A stretch of DNA of 47,500 bases, taken from positions 37,501 to 85,000 of the forward strand of contig JBBHKE010003195.1 in the NCBI GenBank assembly GCA_037447655.1. Reading direction: 5' to 3'. Source of the stretch: Zygnema cylindricum. Lineage: Eukaryota > Streptophyta > Zygnematophyceae > Zygnematales > Zygnemataceae. Both the position numbers and the translations under genes were made by a program. Positions 9,825 through 20,099 of this stretch are shown in pieces (the first letter of the stretch is position 1; each line of letters begins with the position of its first letter). The notes under the pieces are model-generated. The model searched no databases, was not told the origin of the DNA, and was given only the letters and a program-made list of their open reading frames with translations.

Positions 9825-10306
9825 TACACCGCGAATCGTAATTAGAGTAATGAAAATATTGGAGTAAAAAAAATAAAAAAATAGAGTAATGAACGCTAAT
9901 TTATGTGAAAGAGCTGTTTCAACTATGAAGTTTACTCTAATTTATGTAAGTACTCTAATTTGGCACGCTAATATCCTCTACTGTAAATAAGGTATTCGTA
10001 CATAATTTGGCAAAACGTACAGTTTATCGTCACTATGTCGTTTGCACTACGCGGTTTGTTAAAACGCAGTTACATGATAACGGCATGTATTAAATCATTA
10101 TTTGTACTTTTTTACTTAATAAAGTACAATTTTGCACGGTCGGAGGTCGTCCGTACTCCACACTATTTAAAACGAACCTATATTAGAATTAAAAATGCTA
10201 ATTAAACTTTACCTTAAATATAATAATGAAAAAATTAGAATCATTTACTCTATTTCATGTGATAGAGTCGAAATTTCGAGCTACCGAATTAGAGCGATGC
10301 GCGGTG
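9825..10306. mobile_element. MITE of family B
   Basis: Starts TACACCGCGAATCGTAATTAG, three bases after the previous MITE, and ends TTAGAGCGATGCGCGGTGTA. Subterminal blocks are inverted repeats (ATTAGAGTAATG near the start, TTAGAATCATTTACTC near the end). Homologous copies are at 32462-33080 and, truncated, at 4460-4738. The ORF spanning 10226-10603 runs out of this element into anonymous DNA and is not convincing. Confidence 0.65.
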
Positions 10307-10850
10307 TACTTTTCGGTTCATCCAACCGCAATTCTAAGGGGGCCCCGCAAACTTATTGCACAGGGTGAAAGGCTCAATATTTTCTTGTTTGCGTCTTTAC
10401 TCTTTAGTATGTTTAAGGTTTTTATTTTGTTTTTTTTAAAGAAAAAAAATGTAACTTATTACAGTATTAAGAAACTTGGAAATAAGTCTATCGTTTACCA
10501 TGAACGGCACAGGGCTGGAAGGCTGAACGTCTACAATGTCACGCAAAGACATGCGGCGTCACAAGCAGTTAATAAAAATAAAGTGCGACGACACAGATTG
10601 TAGACATTGACAACCGTCACAGGCATTTGTCGACTTCAATCGTCTTTAATTAACGACTTCCTCTTTACGCTTTGGGACAGTTAGAAAACCGTGTACTTAT
10701 AATCTTCCGTACAATACAAAATAAGACAGATAAGTTAAAATTACATGGGGACATTGCTTAACCAGCGTACGTCATCCTGCCAGTGTTGCTACCAAAAGGC
10801 GGTGGACTACATTAACGTACATTTCTGTTCATACATTCTGTTTTGTACAG
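10307..10850. other. Anonymous stretch between MITEs and the truncated LRR-RLK copy
   Basis: No recognisable gene. It contains the word GTCTACAATGTCACGCAAAGAC, reminiscent of CATCTACAATGTCACAAAAAC in the foldback at 41752-44109, so part may be a fragment of that family. A short ORF starting at 10745 encodes a hydrophobic segment but runs out of frame with the LRR sequence downstream. Confidence 0.35.
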
Positions 10851-10886
10851 TATGCCGTGTATCGTTATTACTGTTAATGTTTTTAC
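10851..10886. mobile_element. MITE family D terminus abutting the LRR-RLK break
   Basis: TATGCCGTGTATCGTTATTACTG-type terminus followed by TTAATGTTTTTACT, matching the left end of family D. Homology to the other receptor-kinase copy begins immediately after it (TTCAAATCCAACATT, 10887). The rest of the MITE is missing. Confidence 0.6.
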
Positions 10887-13621
10887 TTCAAATCCAACAT
10901 TACAAGTTTTTTGAAAGCTCTTTGTACCGGAAAGAGTAAAACTGGACTTTATCAATTAGATTTCAGCTATAACGACTTCTATGGAGAGATTCCTCCTGAG
11001 ATTGGTGACTGTACCAAACTATTCTACATATTTTTTGTTGGCAACCGTTTGTCTGGGAAACTTCCGGTAGAAATGTCTAAATTGACAGCTTTAGGTGTTT
11101 TGGCCTTAGGCGAAAATGAGCTGACAGGCAGCATTCCAATAGAGATGAAACGTATTGGTTCTCTTTTTGAATTATATTTGTATGAAAACAATTTTACCGG
11201 GCCAATTCCTGAAATTAATTGCTCAAGTCTTGCAATTCTTTTTCTTTACAATAATGCTTTTTCAGGACCACTTCCCTCGTCCCTCTCAAATTGCCAGTCT
11301 TTGCAAGAAGTACAGCTTCAATTCAATTTTATAAGCGGAAACATTTCTGTTCTTTCAAATCTGACATCAATGACAAACCTCAATCTCTCTCGCAATAATT
11401 TTAGTGGAAGTATCGATGAGGTCAATTGGTCCTCTCTTGTTACTCTTGATCTCTCCTCCAACTTTTTCACCCGTTTATTTCTTTTGGGTTTACAAGATAA
11501 CAATTTTGCTGGACCCTTTAATCTCCCCGACATTTCTCCATTAATTAGTATAAATCTTGCAAATAATGCCTTTTCAGGTCCTCTTCCAAATCTTGTAACA
11601 ATGACAGCTCTAAAACAAATCAATTTTTCGAATAATGAATTCACTGGCTCTATTTTGAACTTTCCCACAAGTTTATTGGTGATAGATATGAGTGAAAACA
11701 ATTTGTCGGGCGGTTTGCCCTCTTTTGGAGCCTTGGATTTTTTGAGGTATCTAGATTTCTCGAGCAATCAGCTGTCGGGACCTATTGCGTCCAATTTTTC
11801 CAACATGGCAAACTTGGCATATCTCGACTTTTCTCAAAATAATTTTACAGGAACAATTCCTGATGTTTACAGCAATATGACTTCTCTCACTTATTTTAAT
11901 GTTTCCAATAATTTCTTGACTGGCCCAGTTCCTCCAAACCTCGAAAATATCTCTTTTTACAGTAATAATTCAGGGCTCTGTGGTGGTTCCTCTCTCCCTG
12001 TTTGTCAAGTCCCTTCTCCAACAATGGGTTTTCCTCCCTCAAATCGAAAACACGGAAAAAAGCTACCCATCCAATTCGTGATTATTAGTGGAGTGGGAGG
12101 AACAGTCCTAGCGTTAATGGTTTTTGTTGGTGCATTATATTTCTGTCGAAAACGAAAAATTCCATTCAGTCAATTAGATCTTGAGATCGCTGAGTATGCT
12201 GCGCTTTCCGCGGGATCTTTTTCTATATCGTCTGAAGGAAAATTTACTATTTTTCAGAAACTCGACTTTAATCTCACTCTTGGTGACATCATTCGGACTA
12301 CAGAGAACTTCAACGATACATATTTGTTGGGCCGTGGAGGCTTCGGTTCAGTTTACAGGTAAACAGTCATGGAAGTTTTTATGTTTTTGTGGTTGTTTCA
12401 GTTTTCTTGCGTCTATTGTTGGAAGTTAAAATACAATAGGATATGGTGTTAGTTTCTATTTTTTCAATCACATTTGAAGGCTGTTTATGTTTTGTAAGCT
12501 TCAGGCAGTGATTTTCTAAGAGAGTGTGAAGGTCATGACTTCCACTTTGGTTACCATAAAGAGGAATGGGGGTTAATGCCACAATTCATTTTCGTTTTGA
12601 AGAGATTCTTCAAACGTTTCTTTCACAAACAGCTTCGGTCCTGTATTCTGAAATGTTTTAATCCTCTGTTCTTTTCTCAATTTGTCCTGTTAAGTACACT
12701 ATGAAAACACTGCCTGATCTTCTCGGTGCTTTTTTCCTTCCATTTGATTCTAACTTGAGAACAAAAAAGTTTCCCAAAGCGAACTGACTCTGGTACCCGG
12801 AATTTTTCTTTTTTTTCTTGGTGTTCAGAGCTACTTTGGCCGAAGGTCGAGAATTTGCGGTAAAGCGATTAACTCAAGGGAGCTCCCAGGGAGACGAAGA
12901 GTTTCAAGCAGAATTGGCAACTTTAGGGAAAATTCAACACAGAAATCTCGTGACTTTGGTCGCAAGTTACAGTGACCCGACTTTACACGAATGTCTTCTC
13001 GTCTACAACTTCCTTCCCGGAGGAAATCTTGATTCACTTCTTACCGAGAGAGTAGAGTGGCCCATCCGTCTCAATGTGGCTATTGGAGTCGCGCGAGGAC
13101 TCAAATATTTACATCACGATTGTGTTCCCTACATCATCCATAGAGATATGAAACCCGGAAACATACTTATGGATGCTGAAATGGACGCACATGTGTCTGA
13201 TTTTGGTTTAGCAAAAGTGGTGGATATTACAAAGACACACGTATCTACAAAGCTTTTAGGTACAATTGGGTATTTGGCTCCTGAATACATTTCTAAAGGA
13301 CAAGTATCGACTAAAAGTGATGTTTTTTCATATGGTGTAGTACTATTACAATTAGTTAGTGGAAAACATCCTAGACAACCCGAAATGTGTTACGGTATGA
13401 CAGAATGGGCTAAGTTAAGTCCTATCTCTGAGGTGATTGACTCCAGTTTAGATGAAAGAGGAGAGTTTAAGAAACAAATTCTTTCCGTTTTGAGATTAGG
13501 TATTGCTTGTACAGATAATAATAGTGTGGAACGACCAACTATGGAGGAAGTTCTTCATGCCCTTGAAAATCTGGATGAATTTGGGGCTGGAATAAGGGAT
13601 GTCCTAAAACTGGAATGGTAA
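10878..13621 (+). pseudogene. LRR receptor-like kinase, 5'-truncated copy with intact kinase domain (copy R)
   Basis: Inverted second copy of the gene at 1-2454. The LRR frame opens after TAA at 10875 without an ATG, starting where the other copy reads SNITSFLKALCTG, so the signal peptide and the first roughly nine LRRs are missing. It then encodes about eleven LRRs, the GLCGG motif, a transmembrane helix (QFVIISGVGGTVLALMVFVG) and CRKRK. Exon 1 ends at 12358 in the glycine loop (GRGGFGSVYR); exon 2 (12829-13621) carries the kinase: FAVKRL lysine, EFQAEL glutamate, HRDMKPGN catalytic loop, DFGLAKV, GYLAPEY and the SDVFSYGVVLL helix. All catalytic residues are present and it is an RD kinase. 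There is no stop in either exon. As seen it lacks a start and secretion signal, so it is a pseudogene or needs an unseen upstream exon. Confidence 0.87.
12359..12828 (+). other. Phase-2 intron of LRR-RLK copy R
   Basis: Donor TTTACAG|GTAAAC at 12358/12359; acceptor TTTTTTTTCTTGGTGTTCAG|AG-type after a strong pyrimidine tract at 12828/12829. Joining splits one Arg codon (AG|A) and yields SVYRATLAEGREFAVKRL, a normal kinase subdomain I-II sequence. The 470-base intron contains no recognisable insert. Confidence 0.88.
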
Positions 13622-13980
13622 AACAAACATGAGGGTTTAAAAGGACAGACGATTTCAGACAATTAAAACCTCAACATTAAAGCGGAGACAAGAGAACGCA
13701 TCCTTTTCTCCACCGTAAACAGTGTGATTTGTTGAGTTATCGGAAATGACTCAAGGTTGTCATAAACGTCAGTCAAGGAATCACAGCACTCACTTTTGTA
13801 TTAGATTGCACTCTAACAAAATTCACAGAGCCAAACTTTGCCAAAAACGTACCCAAATGTTCAAACTTAGGGTCGTTATGTCCCTCACAGTCTTACAAGA
13901 AATTATTTCATTGAGAGGGAAAGGAAGGAGAAGAGAGGGGGATAAAGTTAAAAAATTGTATTTGGAAATGCTCTTATGAT
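13622..13980 (+). other. 3' flank of LRR-RLK copy R
   Basis: Non-coding. No canonical AATAAA is visible; AATTAAAA at about 13662 could serve as a plant near-upstream element. The ORF at 13746-13979 shows no recognisable motif and runs into the purine tract. Confidence 0.35.
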
Positions 13981-14430
13981 ACGGTGATTCATTCAGCCGG
14001 GAGAGGGAGAGGGAGAGGGAGAGGGGGAGGGAGAGGGAGAGGGAGAGGGAGAGGGGGAGAGGGAGAGGGGGAAGGAGGGAAGGAAGGTGGAGAGGAGAGA
14101 AGGAAGGAGGAAAGGAGGAGGGAGGGAAGGATAGGGGAAAGGAGGTAAGGATGGAAGGAGGGAAGGAGGGAGGGAGGGAGGGAGGGAAGGAGGGAAGGAG
14201 GGAGGGAGGGAAGGAAGGAAGGAGGGAGGGAGGGAAGGAGGGAGGGAGAGGGCGAGGGAGGGAGAGGGCGAGGGGGAGAGGGGAGAGGGGGTGGGGAAGA
14301 GGCGAGGAGGGAGGGAGGGAGGGAGAGCGGGAGAGGGGGAGGGGAGAAGGGGGGGGAGAGGGGAGGATGGAGGGGGAGAGAGAGGGAGGGAGGGAGGGAG
14401 GGAGGGAGGGAAGGAAGGAAAAGAGATAGT
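13981..14430 (+). repeat. Purine-only (GGA/GAGG) tract of about 450 bp
   Basis: The plus strand is almost exclusively G and A: (GAGGGA)n from about 13998, then (GGAAGGAGG)n and (GGGAGG)n, with many runs of three or more G. Such tracts can adopt triplex or quadruplex forms. It starts 360 bases after the kinase stop codon. Reading frames across it encode only G/E/R repeats and are not genes. Confidence 0.92.
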
Positions 14431-15560
14431 AAAGGATGCTAACTTTGCTCTCTTTGTAATATTTGTTTCATTTTTTGTTTTTATTGATATGCCTAAAATT
14501 GTGTCCCAAAGTCATTTGTTCACACTCAGCGGAATAGATTACAATTGTAATTCTATATCCCTAAATCTTGTTTATCCAATTGTTCAAATACGACAATATT
14601 AAATAATGTAATAAATTTGTTATTTTAAATTGTTGAAATAACGACCAATATAAGCGTTAAAAGGCCCTTCTTGATCTTTGTCTAAACCTATTGAGAGGAT
14701 GACTTTAACACCCTAGATACTATTTATTAGGTAACGATAACCCATCAAATGATTTTCTATAGTTGCACCAATTTATGTTATCAGTATAACCTTAAAGTAA
14801 ATGCCAATGCATGTACCAAATGCCGTTGTTGACACTCAATTGAGTGCATAACTTTTTGTTTGGTTTTGTAAGCCCAATTATAGCTTAACAGGTTATGGAA
14901 ATGCATAAAAATATGTCATTAGTTATTGTATTATATCTTATTTTTATTTGTAATAATCATCTATGTATGTCACAAACACCATTGTCGACCCTTATCAAGA
15001 CGAATTTGATTTATGGCTTATCCAGCCTAAAAGTAATTTTTAATTGCAAAAATTACAATGGTATAATTTTTTCAACAACTCTTGCTTAAGTACCCACATG
15101 AGTATATAACACTGTTGTCAACAAAGATAGAGCCCATTACCTTTGTGTTTCTTAAGGTAAACACTAGCTTAACCACCCATATACACCCAAAACAATGTGA
15201 ATAAAATCCCTATATCTTGTTTTTATAATTGTTTTACCAAAATGTACACTCAAAGTAGTACAAATGTATATTAATAAAATCCCTTAAAACATAACTCACC
15301 ATATACTATGATCAACCCTAAAAAAGTAACCGATGAATAAGTATTGTTTTTCAGTAATTAGCTATTTTTTATAGAGCGTACAATATTACAAAACCATCAC
15401 ATAATTATTGTAAACATAAGTGATAACCACCACTTAGGAAAAGCACCCTTTTTCGACCTTAATGCTACAATGTACCCTCAACGAAGCAAGATAAATGAAT
15501 TTTGCTGTAGACTATGTAATAAGCTTAGTTACTTACGCATGTAATAAGCTTAGTTACTTA
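14431..15560. other. AT-rich intergenic DNA, no gene seen
   Basis: No coding motif is recognised. The phrase TCCCTAAATCTTGTTTATCCAA (about 14558) returns imperfectly as TCCCTATATCTTGTTTTTAT (about 15208). A short exact duplication TGTAATAAGCTTAGTTACTTA (first 20 bases given) lies at about 15513 and 15540. Otherwise featureless. Confidence 0.4.
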
Positions 15561-15844
15561 CGCATGTCATTGACCTGTTTTGTATCGTGCCCTTTTATCG
15601 GATCTGATCCTGTGTCTTGCAAAGTCCAGAGAAGACTGTCGCCCTATCCGTTGAGTCGTTGTAGAATCGATACACAACTTGGGTTTGATATTGTAATAAA
15701 CGTTTGCTCAACAGCTAATTCATTTAACGGAACAAACTGACAAAGAGGCGCATGTGAACCGACGACATGTGAACGGGCAAATCGCAACCATGTAAATATT
15801 CGATCGGACGGTCATGGTTCCAGCCGCCAACCCAGAATGAACTT

Positions 15845-17094
15845 TTGGCGGCTTTCGGAGATAGCCTCTCGCGATGCCACGTGGCATCACATAGTTGGAC
15901 ACCTGAGAAGATGGGAGGAGGAACCATGGCTCCCGATTTGACAAGCGTCACCTAGAAGGCCATGTCGTACATTGGCCGTACAAGAAAATATGCCACTGTA
16001 CCTTCTTATACCTTACCGTCTTCCTATTGGTCTATTTCCTATTGGTCTATGGTTAAGTAGTAGACAATTGTTGTTGAAAAATGTCTTTTATCTTCTATCT
16101 CTTTAGTCTATGGTCTTACTACAACCCTGATACTTATCATAGTCACTAAAGACTGGCTGGCAGCTGCAGTAGGCAGATAGGGAGACAGGCTAAGTGAGCA
16201 TAAGAGACAACTCTCTGCAAAAGATATGCAGTCAAGTCTATGATTTGATCCTATGACCTTGAAGATGACCCCCGTACGGCATAGCCGTCCGCCTTATCCG
16301 ATAGGTTTTGATGAAGCGTTACGTATATGGGGTACGACATCTATTTAAACTTGGACAACGCGATATGTTTCATTTAACAGCTTACGGGACAAATTGAACA
16401 TGGAAATAGATCGGACCGCACGAAATCCACACTGCACGGAATTTACGAAAGGACATTTAATTTCGACAATTGGCGGCTTTCGGAGATAGCCTCTCGCGAT
16501 GCCACGTGGCATCACATAGTTGGACACCTGAGAAGATGGGAGGAGGAACCATGGCTCCCGATTTAACAAGCGTCACCTAGAAGGCCATGTCGTACATTGG
16601 CCGTACAAGAAAATATGCCACTGTACCTTCTTATACCTTACCGTCTTCCTATTGGTCTATTTCCTATTGGTCTATGGTTAAGTAGTAGACAGTTGTTGTT
16701 GAAAAATGTCTTTTATCTTCTATCTCTTTAGTCTATGGTCTTACTACAACCCTGATACTTGTCATAGTCACTAAAGACTGGCTGGCAGCTGCAGTAGGCA
16801 GATAGGGAGACAGGCTAAGTGAGCACAAGAGACAACCCTTTGCAAAAGATATGCAGTCAAGTCTATGATTTGATCCTATGACCTTGAAGATGACCCCCGT
16901 ACGGCATAGCCGTCCGCCTTATCCGATAGGTTTTGATGAAGCGTTACGTATATGGGGTACGACATCTATTTAAACTTGGACAACGCGATATGTTTCATTT
17001 AACAGCTTACGGGACAAATTGAACATGGAAATAGATCGGACCGCACGAAATCCACACAGCACGGAATTTACGAAACGACATTTAATTTCGACAA
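15845..17094 (+). repeat. 625-bp direct tandem duplication inside LTR-5
   Basis: Units 15845-16469 and 16470-17094 both start TTGGCGGCTTTCGGAGATAG and end TTTAATTTCGACAA; the offset is exactly 625 with no indel found. Only a handful of substitutions were noticed (for example TTTGACAAGC versus TTTAACAAGC, ACTTATCATAG versus ACTTGTCATAG, GAGCATAAG versus GAGCACAAG). The near-identity indicates a recent event. Confidence 0.88.
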
Positions 17095-17430
17095 ACGAAA
17101 TCAAATGTCAATCTCAGATCGAACGACTCACTGTGGAGCGGATGTACTGGAGTAGACATTTGGCGGTTTGCAAAGCTAATGTCGACGGGTGACATGTGGC
17201 AGGCCATAAATGGACAATATATATTGAGGGAGGAGCAACTACGGCTCAGGAACTGACGGGCGTCAGCGGGACGGCCCAACCGTATCATGGCCGTACAAAA
17301 AATACAACGGCAAGTGTACCTTTTTGTACCTTATATTATTCTCATTGGTTAGGTACACTAGTAGTAAGGGTTTAGAGAGGGAGTTTATGACTTAGACTTT
17401 TTGAGGCACCTCTCTCTGAAAGACCTTTTG

Positions 17431-17440
17431 TATTTATAGG
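17431..17440 (+). promoter_or_regulatory. Putative TATA element of LTR-5
   Basis: TATTTATAGG sits in the position corresponding to the inverted TATAAATAGG boxes of LTR-1 and LTR-2, upstream of the conserved GATTCTTTTTG block. It is a candidate core promoter for the plus-strand copia element. Confidence 0.35.
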
Positions 17441-17649
17441 CCATCTTTGGACAACCATAACTTAATGCTCAGGGGAGCAATTTTAACGATTCTTTTTGTT
17501 GCGGACATAAGGGAGTCCACGCTACACACGCGTGTAGTCGGTCAGAGTTTTGCGAGCCAGGGTGGAACTTATTCATTGGGAAAGGCAAAAGGGAAAATAT
17601 TATCCTAGAGACTTCATATAAACTAGAATTTATGTGGACCAATGAAGGT

Positions 17650-18650
17650 AACAGAATAACAGGTTATGGGCCCATCCTCTACGGTGACCATTTTCAATGG
17701 AACGGGGTTCATATACTAGGAAACCATGATGAGGGGTGCATTCTTTGAAAAACGGCTATGGGGCATTATGAGTGGTCGTGTGCGGCGACCAACTGCAAAA
17801 TTGGGAGTTCCACCTGTGTTAAGAGGATCTTGATTCACAAGAGGATCGGCAGAGGCAGAGGTGGTAGAAGATGATGGAGAAAGCATTGTGTTAGACAAAA
17901 GGAAGGAGACGGGGAGGGAGAAACTCAAAGTGATAACTACTGAATCGGTACCGATAGTGGATGTTCAAAAAACCGACCCAAATGATATTAGAATCTGGGA
18001 TTTCAACAACACTGTGGCAACTCATTTTATTCCCGGGTGTCACACTCAAGCAGTTGTTACACCTCACCTTCATGTGGACAAGGCGGCCGAGTTGTGGGAG
18101 GCTATTGTCAACATTTACAAGAAAGGTACAATTTAGCAGCAGACGTTGGCAGTTTCAGGTACACATATGTTTACAAAAGATGAAAGATGTTAGACTTTTG
18201 TAATGACTTGGCTGGGTTATTCACGGTGTTGGAGAGTACCGAGAAAAGGGAGACCGAGAAAGAGAAGGTGAATACTTTGTTAATGAATTTTCCAGATGAT
18301 TATGAAAACATTGTTAACAGGGTTTAAGATTTGCAAGATCATCGATGGATCTGGAACTCCGTTATCGGGATGATTTTGGTTTGGGAAAGCACAATTGAGA
18401 TTCGGAGAGGAGGGAAGAGTGTTCAAGCATTGGCTGCTGGAACTAAATAGGGGGATAAGGATTCCAAAACCTTATGGCAACTTTGGTGGAGGAGGAAGAG
18501 GAAACCAATCTGACGAATATGGACCAAGGCCTCTGAAGGGGCTCTATCACTTTTGTAAGAAGGCGGGACATAACATGGCAGAGTGTACTAAACTAATGGA
18601 GCTGAGATTGAAAGAGGGGCAGATCGGTAAATCAAGGGCAGATTGGTAAA
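17650..18650 (+). pseudogene. Ty1/copia gag pseudogene (plus-strand element)
   Basis: Gag capsid-type protein with several stops and frameshifts. QVMGP near the start, FFEKRLWGIMSGRVRRP, an open segment 17861-18136 (IRIWDFNNTVATHFIPG, AAELWEAIVNIYKK) matching the UBN2-type gag domain, and MILVWESTIEIRRGGK-like residues near 18370. A retroviral zinc knuckle follows in 18395-18649: YHFCKKAGHNMAEC, where the first zinc Cys is replaced by Tyr. The homologous minus-strand gags read WEYKNTIAKQLILRN in the same position. Non-functional. Confidence 0.8.
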
Positions 18651-18819
18651 TCACTGGTAGGAAAGAAGAAAACATATGTGGTAACAGGAGTTATGGGAGA
18701 AGATTCCAATGAGGATGATGGAGAACTCCTCCTCAACGAGAAGATGGAGGTGAAAGGTGAGGCGCAGATTCTAAGGAGGCAGAAGTGTGCTTTTGGTGGA
18801 GTAAGAGAAGCTCTTGAAA

Positions 18820-19410
18820 AATGATGGATTATTGATTCAGGTGCTTCTATACATATCTGTAGAGAAAAATAATTGTTTACCAAAATAATAAATATCCCAA
18901 CTGTAGAAATAGAGTATTTGGATGGGAGAATAGTAACAACTAGTTTAGTGGGATATGTGGATTTGAAAGTTTTAGTTGATGGTAAGACATCCATAGTCAC
19001 TTTCTCTGATGTTCTTTTTATTCCAGAATTGAACAAAAATCTTATCTCTACGTCGGTCTTAGATGATAAGGGATCTAAGACTAGTACTAAGAAAATATTA
19101 TTTGTTGCTAGCTATGAGAATGAAGTGTATTTCATAGCTGAAAAGGGTAGCCAACAAATGTTTAGGCTGAATTTGAGTAACGAAAGACGAGAGTTTACTA
19201 TGCCGGTGTAAGTGATTTGATGATGTGGTATAAAAGATTGGGACATGTGCATCTAGATAGATTGAAAGAAATGAAGAAAACATGTGTAGTTGAGGGAATA
19301 CATTTTGGAGACAATGAGACCTTCGATGATTGTAGTGGATGTGCTCAATGTAAGGCCCACAGATTGCAATCCCCAAAGCCGCAACATATAAAGGTGAAAA
19401 GGTCAAATAC
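18820..19410 (+). pseudogene. Ty1/copia protease and GAG-pre-integrase fragment
   Basis: Follows the zinc knuckle. WIIDSGASIHIC (about 18828) is the copia aspartic protease active site DSGAS; a stop follows shortly (near 18870), then the frame reopens (18873-19211) with the typical VLFIPELNKNLIS segment. From 19217, MMWYKRLGHVHLDRLKEM and CSGCAQCKAH form the His-Cys zinc motif of the integrase N-terminus. Homology ends abruptly at about 19411, where an inverted gag fragment begins. Integrase core, reverse transcriptase and RNase H are absent. Confidence 0.82.
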
Positions 19411-19560
19411 AGCTAGAGCTTGGACACTCTTTCCTCCTCTCCGGATCTCATTGGTGTTCTCTCGAACGAGGATCATTCTGACAACCAGAGCTTGGACACG
19501 CTTTCCTCCTCTCTGGATCTTAAAAGTGTTATCCCGAACGAGGATCATTCTTCGTCAAGA
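19411..19560. repeat. Tandem duplication of about 78 bp in a gag fragment
   Basis: AGAGCTTGGACAC(T/G)CTTTCCTCCTCTC...CGAACGAGGATCATTCT is present twice in succession. It sits at the junction between oppositely oriented copia fragments, so it may mark the recombination or repair event that joined them. Confidence 0.75.
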
Positions 19561-19990
19561 TCTTATACTCGGCTGACAAAATTCTCATTATCATCTAATA
19601 GTTTCATGAACAAGGTGTTGACTTTTGCTTTCATGGTTCCTGTCTTACCTCCACTTTCCAACTCTATATACAAAGATGCCAGATCATTACACTATTAGTC
19701 AAACATCTTCCCCCCTTTGAAAGAGTATGCACTTAGTTTCTGTTCAGCAAGTTGTTGCTCTAAAATAGTACCACTCCTGTAAATATCCACCAAAGCCGCC
19801 CACAAACCCGCGGCCGCCACTATCTGTAGGTGAGATGATGCCAAACCTTGAGTGAGATGCCTTAGGATGAAGTGCCTTGCCACCATGTTACTATACTCCC
19901 ATGTGAGAGTATCATTCTCATCAGTCTTTACAAACGATGTCTCTATTGCTAGGGCTATTCAATGTAACTTATAAGTGTGAGGGGAGGTTT
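19411..19990 (-). pseudogene. Ty1/copia gag fragment, minus strand
   Basis: Reads right to left: TWEYSNMVARHFILRHL, ASSHLQIVAAAGLWAALVDIYRSG (19695-19886), corresponding to WEYKNTIAKQLILRN...WETLRQIYKS in the other gags. At 19411-19560 the gag C-terminal motif (MILVRENTNEIRRGGKSVQA) occurs twice, a tandem duplication of about 78 bp. LTR-4 lies immediately upstream on this strand and would be its 5' LTR. No start codon and frame breaks present. Confidence 0.72.
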
Positions 19991-20099
19991 AACGACTTAT
20001 AATATTTTAGGAAGAGGTTATTGTAATATGTACAAGAATAAGTGAAGATCGACCAAATTGTACCAACAAAAAACACCGAATTCACGACTAAGACTATTC

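Larger units (their letters stand above)
15600..17580 (+). mobile_element. LTR-like region (LTR-5) of a plus-strand Ty1/copia element, internally duplicated
   Basis: Shares, in the forward direction, modules that the minus-strand LTRs carry inverted: a GTAC-rich promoter region, TATTTATAGG (17431-17440), TGCTCAGGGGAGCAA, GATTCTTTTTGTTGCGGAC and GGGAGTCCACGCT. A gag remnant starts about 70 bases further on. The outer boundaries are approximate because the terminal TG/CA could not be fixed. It is enlarged by the tandem duplication at 15845-17094. Confidence 0.55.

Noticed and set aside
10226-10603. 125-codon ORF between the MITE cluster and LRR copy R
   Set aside because: Its first third is the end of MITE B, the rest has no domain, and it contains poly-F/K from A/T runs.
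10745-10939. Hydrophobic 64-codon ORF that could give copy R a new signal anchor
   Set aside because: It enters the receptor sequence in a different frame from the LRR frame and ends within 50 bases, so it cannot supply a signal peptide without an additional frameshift or intron.
13981-14602. Two ORFs encoding glycine/glutamate/arginine-rich proteins
   Set aside because: Pure translations of the purine tract, present in any frame.
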